Part shown: positions 57,191-64,000 of the stretch, piece after piece | Position numbering within the stretch: position 1 is the stretch's first letter | How the letters are laid out: the number at the start of each line of letters is the position of its first letter | Assembly (NCBI RefSeq): GCF_000471905.2 | Contig: NW_006494789.1 | Span: 5,188,755 to 5,252,754 of the forward strand | Source of the DNA: Amborella trichopoda | Taxonomy: Eukaryota; Streptophyta; Magnoliopsida; Amborellales; Amborellaceae | Reading direction: 5' to 3' | DNA length: 64,000 bases | The notes under the pieces: generated by a model | Database searches by the model: none | The model's input: only the letters and a program-made list of their open reading frames with translations | Told to the model about the DNA's origin: nothing | Translations under genes and position numbers: made by a program

Positions 57191-60167
57191 ATGTCAAGAT
57201 TTGCAGAAGACCCTGCATGGCAACATGGGGTCTGACTTGATCCCAACAAAAAAGACAAAATTATTTGTAATTACTGCCAAAGAGTGATAAGTATTGGGGT
57301 GCATAGGTTCAAACAACACTTGGCAGGGGTTAAGGGAGATGTTTCTGCATGTAGTAGTGTCCCTAGTAATGTAAAAAAACAGATGGCGGCATTTCTTAAG
57401 GCTAACAAAGGTAAAAAAATTACCAAACATGGGATGAATGAGGAGATAGCTAGTTTATATATGCCATCAAACGAGAATGATGCAGAAGAGCAATATAATA
57501 ATGACCTAGAAGAGTAATATAATAATGACCCGGAGATGGCCACAAGAATGTGTTTACATGAACAATATCAGAGTGAACGTGGGTTTAGAATGCCCAGTGG
57601 TTATGACATAGGCATGCACGGTGGGTCTAGCTCAGACATGCATGGTGAGTCTAGCTCAGACATGTATGGCGGGCCCAGCTTAGACATGCATGGCGGGCCC
57701 AGGTGGAGCATGTATGAGGGGCCCAGCTCAAATATGTATGGTGGGGTTGGTGGCAGTATGTGTCAACAAGAATCAAACTTTGAAGAAATAGTTCTTAGCT
57801 TATCTAGGAGTGCTAGTATTGCAGGTCAAGGTCGTATAGACCCATTTCTCTCAAAGCCAAACTCACAACAGATGTCTCTAAAGGCATGGTTAAAGGTACA
57901 AGAAATATGTTGGTAAATGGTTCTACGATAAAGGGATTCCCTTTGATGCAGTCAATAGCCCATATTTTCCACCTATGGTCAGTACAATCCAGAGAGTCGG
58001 GCCTGAAGTAAAACCCTCGACGACATATGAGCTCAATGGGCCAATATTAGATGAAGAGGTGGAGGAAGTTACTAAGTGGATTGAAGAGTATAAATAGAGT
58101 TGGTCAAGGACATGCATTACTCTCATGAGTGATGGTTGGTTGAATAAAGTTAGCAAAAAGGAGTTTTTAAACTTCTTGGCCTATTCCCTAAATGGTACAG
58201 CTTTTTGGTCTAGCAAAGACGTATCAAGGACGAAGAAGGATTCAAACTTCTACGTACGACTATATGATCAGATAGTGGAGGAGGTGGCAGATAAGCATGT
58301 ACTCCAGTTTATTATGGACAATGCGCGTGCATGTGTTTCTGTGGTCAGCAAGTTGATGGATAAGAGGAATCATCTAGTATGGACCCCGTGTGCTGCACAC
58401 AGCATCGAACTTATGTTAGAGGAGATCGGTGAGATCAAAATTTTGAAGGAGACTCTAGAGGAAGCAAGATTAGTGTTGAGATTTATATACAAGCACTCTA
58501 AAATTTTATTTCTGTTTAAAGAACATTCTAAGGAAAAAGAGATAATCAGGCCTGCCATAACCCGCTTTGCGATCGATTACTTAGCTGTGGACTCCATTCG
58601 GGAATCTGAAGGTGCATTAAAGAGATTGTTTACCTGTGAAGAGTCGTTAAATGACCGCCTCTCGAAGTCCAGCACCAGTATAAAAGTGAACGGCATAGTC
58701 TCAAATAAAGGTTCTAGTCTCGATGTTCCAGTATCGTAGAGGACATTGCCCCCTTGGTCACGGTGTTAAGAATGGTGGATGCTTACAAGAAAGCTACCAT
58801 GAGGATCCTTTATGACGGTATCGAGAGGGCGAAATCTGTTATTGGGGAGAAGTGTAGTTCTGCTAGCAAAGTGATTGATATTATAGAAAGGAGGTGGAAC
58901 GCCAAATTTGGACGTCCAATTCATTATACTGGTAAATATATATTTATATCATTAGAATGTTTAATTTTAAATCATTTTTTTATGAAATTGTAAATGACAT
59001 TTTTCTATCTATATATTTTTTAGGTTACTACTTCAACCCAAAATTTTTCTATTTGACACCTGAACATCCCTACAAGATTTTGGAAGGGGTCAGATACATT
59101 ATTGCAAGGTTGGAGAGAAGCTATCGAAACCAAGTAGCAGCAATACAAGAGGAATTATTTAATGTTTGGGTAAGAACTTCATTGAGTTGTTATATTTGTG
59201 AGGAATAATGCACTAAAACGAAATATATTTGTTTTAGCTTGCTATGTATAAGGATGCTATAGGATCCTTCGAAACTAAACGTGCCAAGAATTCTCGAACT
59301 AAGATGGATCTAGGTTATCCCCTAGGTAATATTTTGTTCATTCATATTTTTAATCTTATGAATTGTTATTGCCCTTTCAATACTTTTTGTATTTTAATCC
59401 AACTGAATGGTGGGAGATATATGGTGCTGATGCACCTCACCTAAAGAGGATAACAATCAAAGTGCTCTCCCGGATATGTTCTACTACTTGCTGTGAGCGC
59501 AACTAGAGTACGTTCCAATGGTTGCACACTGTTAGGAGGAATCGACTCGCTACAGAGAAGCTTCATAAACTAGTCTACGTTCATTACAACTTAAACCTCA
59601 GAGAGCGACAAATAAGAAGGAAGCTTAAGGACTATTGGCCGATAGACTTAAGCACAATATTTGTCACAGACACAACAGACCAATGGGTAGTAGAAGAGGA
59701 GGAGCCAGTGTTGCACAAGAGAGCGTTCCTTGAGGCTATCGGTGAGGAAGATATTGAAGAAGGTGATGAGCAGCATGAAAGAGGAAGCAGCCAGCCAACG
59801 TATCCACAATTCGTTGGAGATGTCGGTGATATTGCACCTAATGAGGGAGAGTGGGAAGGGGGTCTACGAGAAAATGACAGAGATGATGATTCTGAGGCCA
59901 CCCTATCCCAACCATATTATTCACATATCGAGTCCCAACAGCACCAGGGTAGGGATGAGCACGACAGTGTAGGTGAGCATGAAAGATGGACAAGCTTTGG
60001 GGATTTTGGATTGGGAACAGAACACTAACACTCAAGGATTTGGGTATAGTCAGACGCCTGGTAATATCAATGATTCGTTTTTATATCGAATCACTGAATT
60101 GTCAAACGAATTCAATCAATGGCACCAGCGTGATCAAGAAGAAGAACGACGTCGTTTGTCATTTTAG
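57191..60167 (+). pseudogene. hAT transposase of element R (BED finger, DUF659, hAT C-terminus), several stops
   Basis: Starts at the ATG at 57191 and is collinear with the L protein. Codon 15 is TGA where L has AAA. Further stops fall after the QYNNDLEE repeat (near 57515) and in the segment before DUF659 (TAG near 58095), and a frameshift falls near 57900. It retains the S-D-G-W catalytic Asp (58125-58140) that L has lost. DUF659 is at 58125-58500 with MDNARACVS and WTPCAAHSIELML. An intron-like break follows RRWNAKFGRPIHYTG (58935); GYYFNPKFFYLTPEHPYKIL resumes at about 59025. The C-terminus (59522-60028) has LVYVHYNLNLRERQIRRKL and an acidic tail, and shifts frame near 60000 to end at 60167. 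Confidence 0.85.
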
Positions 60168-60541
60168 TTTTAGATGTAGTCCATGTATGTTGATATGCTT
60201 ATTCCATGATAATTCTAAGTTTATCCTTTTGTGTGATGTAAATTAAATGATAAATAGTAATTCATGCAGGGAACGAACATATCAATATTCGCATATTCAT
60301 GCAAAGAAATGAAAATTCTTAATGGAGTGCCCTCATTTCTTGTGAAAATCCTAAAAAACAATATTTATAATGAATTTTAATAATATTTTTGAATTTTTTT
60401 AAGCTTTAATCTGACCGATTCAGCTGATTCCCGATCCAAATCGTCGATTCATCGATCCAGATTGGGGATTCATCGATTCAGATCGGTTTTTGAGGGCCTG
60501 ATCCGAGTCACCGATCTGGTTTTTAAACCATTGGTATATTC

Positions 60542-61046
60542 TATGGTCCGCATGTCTGTGTTATTACATATGCGATAAGAGTTTATTTATGGTATCACCA
60601 CTAATAGCGTGAACCAAATCCCGACTGACGTAACACTTTGAGAATGGGTCGGGGTCGTGGTGATAGCATCCTATGTCCCCGGATAAAGTTTAGGCTTTCA
60701 TTCTCACGTAATACATTTAAAAACCACTTATGATTTCAAAAAAATTGGTAAGGGCTTATCATTCTTATTGAATTACCAAAAAAATCACCATTCTACGCAA
60801 GAAGAATATGAGGGACTTTGAGAGCGTTTAGGCACATGGATTTTTAATAACTTGGATATTATTGAAATCCACTATTTGGTTTGCTCAATGGTTAGGATAT
60901 TAGAATTCTATAGAAATTAAAAATCTTGGAAATATCCTAACTTATCCACGATTTCATGTCCACAACAAAACTTATTTTTTTGAATTTCCAAGCTTCATGG
61001 ATTCCATTCGTTGGTCCCGTGACCCAAATATAAGACACATTTGGTA
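60542..61046. other. Host DNA beyond the hAT pair: former upstream flank of the flippase promoter
   Basis: By the target-duplication logic, base 60542 was next to base 48551 before the insertions, so this segment was the proximal upstream DNA of the flippase gene. It contains ACGT-core sequences (TGACGTAA at 60627-60634; TCACGTAA near 60703) of the kind bound by plant bZIP factors. No gene or element is recognised. Promoter role is inference. Confidence 0.4.
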
Positions 61047-61675
61047 AGAGTGAAAATTTTAGAGAGAGAAAGTTGCTAAAAATTATTTAAGAGATAAACT
61101 TTCTTAAAAAACTTTAGAGAGAAATAATCTCAAATTTTAACTTGTAGAGAGAGAAAGTATGTAAAAATTTTAGAGAGATAAACTATATCAAATTTTAGAG
61201 AGAAAAAGTATCTAATTTTTTCTAGAGAGATAAACTATCTCAAAATATATAGAGGGAGAAAATATTTCAAATTTTAAGTTTTAGAGAGAAAAATTATATC
61301 AATTTAGAGATACAAAAGTACTTGAAAATTTTAAGAGAGAGAGAGACTATCTCAAATTTAATGTTTGAGAGATAGAGCATCTTAAATTTTAGAAAGAGAA
61401 ACTATATCACATTTTAGAGAAAGTACTTAAAATTTTTTAGCGATAGAAACTATCTTAATTTATTTAGAGTGAGAAATTATCTCAAATTTTAAGTTTTAGA
61501 AAGAGAAAATATATTAAAATTTTAAAGATAGGAATTGTATCAAATTTTATTAGAGAGAAACTACTTAAAAAATTTTAGAGATAGAAATTATCTCAATTTT
61601 TTTAGAGAGAGGAATTATCTCAAATCTTAATTTTTAGAGAGAAAAAGCAAATTAAAATTGTAAAGATGGAAATTT
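61047..61675. repeat. Degenerate AT-rich minisatellite (TTTTAGAGAGA..AACTATCTCAAA)
   Basis: Roughly 17-20 imperfect units of about 30-40 bp built from TTTTAGAGAGAGAAA and TATCTCAAATTTTA variants. No coding content. Confidence 0.8.
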
Positions 61676-64000
61676 GTTGACACCCCATTATCGGTTGAAG
61701 GGGTTATAGGAAATCAAGACCTTAGAATACTTAAACCAAAACCTTGAAATTCACCCCACCAAGAACCCTTCCTTTAGCCTAAACTAGACTAGGGACCATC
61801 CTGGTTCCATACACCCTTGGACCATCATTTTCATACACTATATCCCATCCCCATGCACCATAGAAGTTAATAAACTCCCCCATGAAAAACCCAATTAATT
61901 TAGTTAAACCATCTTAGTCCACTAAACTTGCTTAAACCTTTCTAGATAAGCACTTAACCACCTTTAAACCGTCCAATTTAGAATGAAATGTTGGCTATAT
62001 AGCCTTAAAGCCAATAGTCTTACGTTCAGTGGGAGTTAGAGCGAGACTGAATCTGGGTGCTTGGCACACTGGGGCCCAGATTCATATATCTCAAGTATTT
62101 GAGGCAATGAGAGTATACGTTTTGATAGTGTGAATCTCAGAGAGGTGTGAGGGTCACCTCCCAGTTAGGACTATATAGATTAGAATGCCTCATAGTTGAT
62201 GTGATAAGTCAGGGCTTGGAGAATCCAATCAAGAATAATAGAACCCGAGTATTTAAAAGAGTATTCGCCCTGTATGGAGTGGTCGGCCCATGAGACATGA
62301 GCCTGTATCCTGACACGAGACCGTTCCATGGCATGTGCATCCATAGTCGTATGGGGAAGCCACTCTTCTATAGTATTATCTGACTTAGAAGAGCTAGTAC
62401 GCATGTGCTTTGAGAGGACCACTGTATTTGAGTAGGAATATGTCCCACAAAGGTACACCAGTAATCCATTGAACCCTTGGTGACGGGGAAGCTCTAGTTC
62501 AACGACTTTGATGTGACCAATTATGTGTCCCTGCTATAGACTATGGAGTATAGGTCCATTGGTTCGGCTTGAGACACCGTTGGAACGTCGTTCAGGTTAG
62601 CCTAAGGGAAGACTCCGACTACTGTTATAAGTCTAGAGATCTCATTTACCTTTGGCCTAAATTAATCTAAAATTGACGATAAAATATTTTATATTGATGA
62701 TAAATTGTGTAATAATATTGAGAAATTATTTAGAGAATTTTTGAGATTTTTGGAGAAATTTTAGGATTTTTTAAATAATAAAAAATATGATTTTCAAATT
62801 TGTTTGACATAAATACCAAACAAAGACATTATTTGGGGATGCCATATGAATCCCAAGTGGCCATAGGAATGCCATGTGGCACCCCCACCTCCCCACTCGT
62901 GGATGAAATCATGCTGATATCATATCTATGTGGGGACCTAGTTGTCATTAATTCTTTTGTTGGTATTATGTTATAACATGTTATCTTGTTACTTAAAGTG
63001 TTATATATTGTTATGACTTAAGTTTGATTTAAGTCACATGTTTTTTTTAACTCATATGTGTCATTTTTGACATGTGTGAAGTCATGAGATTTTGAGAATT
63101 AATTTAATTCATATTATTATCAACATGATTTTGTAGCATGTGAGTATATCTTGTGCGACACCACCTTACGGGCTTGATCCATATGAAACTTTAGTGTTAT
63201 TAAAATCCTATTTGTGCTGTCATAAGATATTTTATTTATATGTGTGGATGTCCCATATTACCTTTATGTCCATGTCCTTGTATTTTATTGACTCTCACAA
63301 ATTATTCAAAAACCATGAGAGTAAGTGTAAACATGAATTTGGAATTAATGAGAAATAAAACATGGAGCTAAGGGCTTCAAGGTAAAATGACTATGAACCT
63401 AGGTTTTGAGGAGTGAAGGGTATGAAAAGCTTATCCATTGATCTTGGTGATAAGATATGGATGAGTGACTTGGATAAAAGCGTCTCATGTGCCATTGATC
63501 TAAGGCATCAAAGATCAAGATCAAATCCATCTTTATGATCGAAGTATAAAAGTAACTTATGGTATCAATTATAACCCTAACTTGAGTATTCACTTCAAAG
63601 AGAGAGAGCCCTTAACAAAAATGTGGTCACCCATGAAACTATCTTCTTCCTTGAGCTTTTATTTGAAACCCTTCCATGGAGTAGTCCATCATTTATGTGA
63701 TCAAGCTCATACTATTACTTCATTAAGGTATTGATTTTTCTTCTCATATTTTTAATTTCTACCTCATTTCCATTATCAAAGCTTACTGTAATTCTTAATT
63801 TACAATAGCTTTCTTCATTTTTTATCATGAAAACTTGATATTTGAAGAGTCCCAAAGCAATAGTGTAGTCCATACACATAGTATGTGTAGACTAGCTTGC
63901 TTACTCTATGATCTTGAGTAGTTTCAACTTGATTTCTTGATCGTATTTTTTTGAAATTTTTACTGAGAATATACAAATAATGAGAGGTTTATTATATTTG
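61676..64000. other. Unannotated sequence at the right edge
   Basis: TGTTGACACCCC at 61675-61686 could be the start of an LTR, and the following 2.3 kb lacks coding similarity, which would fit a long LTR or non-autonomous element. However, I see no matching end, primer site or second copy within the window. No host gene could be supported here. Confidence 0.3.

Larger units (their letters stand above)
54885..60533 (+). mobile_element. hAT element R (5.6 kb, transposase on plus strand)
   Basis: Ends: GAGAGTTTTAAAAAACACC at 54885 and, reverse-complemented, CAATGGTTTAAAAACCAG at 60533. The same subterminal motifs as L are present at the corresponding ends. Over the first ~260 bases of the transposase I count roughly 16 differences from L, i.e. 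about 94% identity. The leader shows its own tandem expansion (55880-56700). Confidence 0.85.
48552..60541. mobile_element. 12-kb inverted pair of hAT transposons (L inserted in the end of R)
   Basis: Two related hAT elements face opposite ways with their 5' ends meeting at 54882. Target duplications resolve the order. GTATATTC occurs at 48552-48559 and 60534-60541 and brackets the whole structure. TTCGAGAG occurs at 48557-48564 and 54882-54889 and brackets only the left element. TTCGAGAG is the last three bases of the first target copy plus GAGAG, the first five bases of R. So R inserted first, and L then inserted across the R/host junction in the opposite direction. Confidence 0.88.

Noticed and set aside
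62180..62458. 92-codon minus-strand frame at the right edge
   Set aside because: No recognisable motif and surrounding sequence looks non-coding or LTR-like.

Overview
This window comes from a nuclear plant genome, most likely an angiosperm with large introns (a woody dicot or a magnoliid; I cannot place it further). The evidence is spliced plant-type exons, several classes of plant transposable element, AT-rich intronic DNA and three assembly gaps (N runs at 15434-15840, 36019-36297 and 50241-50390).

The only host gene I can support is on the minus strand: the 5' part of a P4-type ATPase (phospholipid flippase) whose closest recognisable relative is Arabidopsis ALA2. Fifteen coding exons run from the start codon at 47467 to 6366. 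They join in one frame into about 655 residues, ending after the TGDK motif of the P domain. The remaining exons (hinge GDG.ND motif, C-terminal membrane helices) lie beyond the left edge. Two adjacent introns (4 and 5) use GC-AG splice sites.

The gene is swollen to more than 41 kb by transposons. Intron 15 (1-6365) holds a decayed hAT transposase, a 400-bp tandem duplication and a non-autonomous Mutator-like element with a perfect 9-bp target duplication. Intron 12 holds a 3.5-kb hAT element and a 388-bp hAT-type MITE. Intron 9 holds tandem repeats, a SINE-like repeat and a gap. Intron 7 holds decayed copia pieces, a truncated LINE and a small LTR element. Intron 6 (15.5 kb) holds a three-level nest: a Mutator-like element, containing what looks like a solo LTR, containing a nearly full-length L1-type LINE on the minus strand.

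Directly upstream of the gene, 48557-60541, lies the most striking structure: two related BED-finger/DUF659 hAT transposons (L, 48565-54881, and R, 54885-60533) in opposite orientation, forming a 12-kb inverted repeat. Their 8-bp target duplications show the order of events: R landed first in GTATATTC, then L landed in TTCGAGAG across the R/host junction. The pair sits within tens of bases of the likely ALA2 transcription start and so separates the core promoter from its former upstream DNA, which resumes at 60542. The rest of the window, 60542-64000, holds a degenerate AT-rich minisatellite and no gene I can support.
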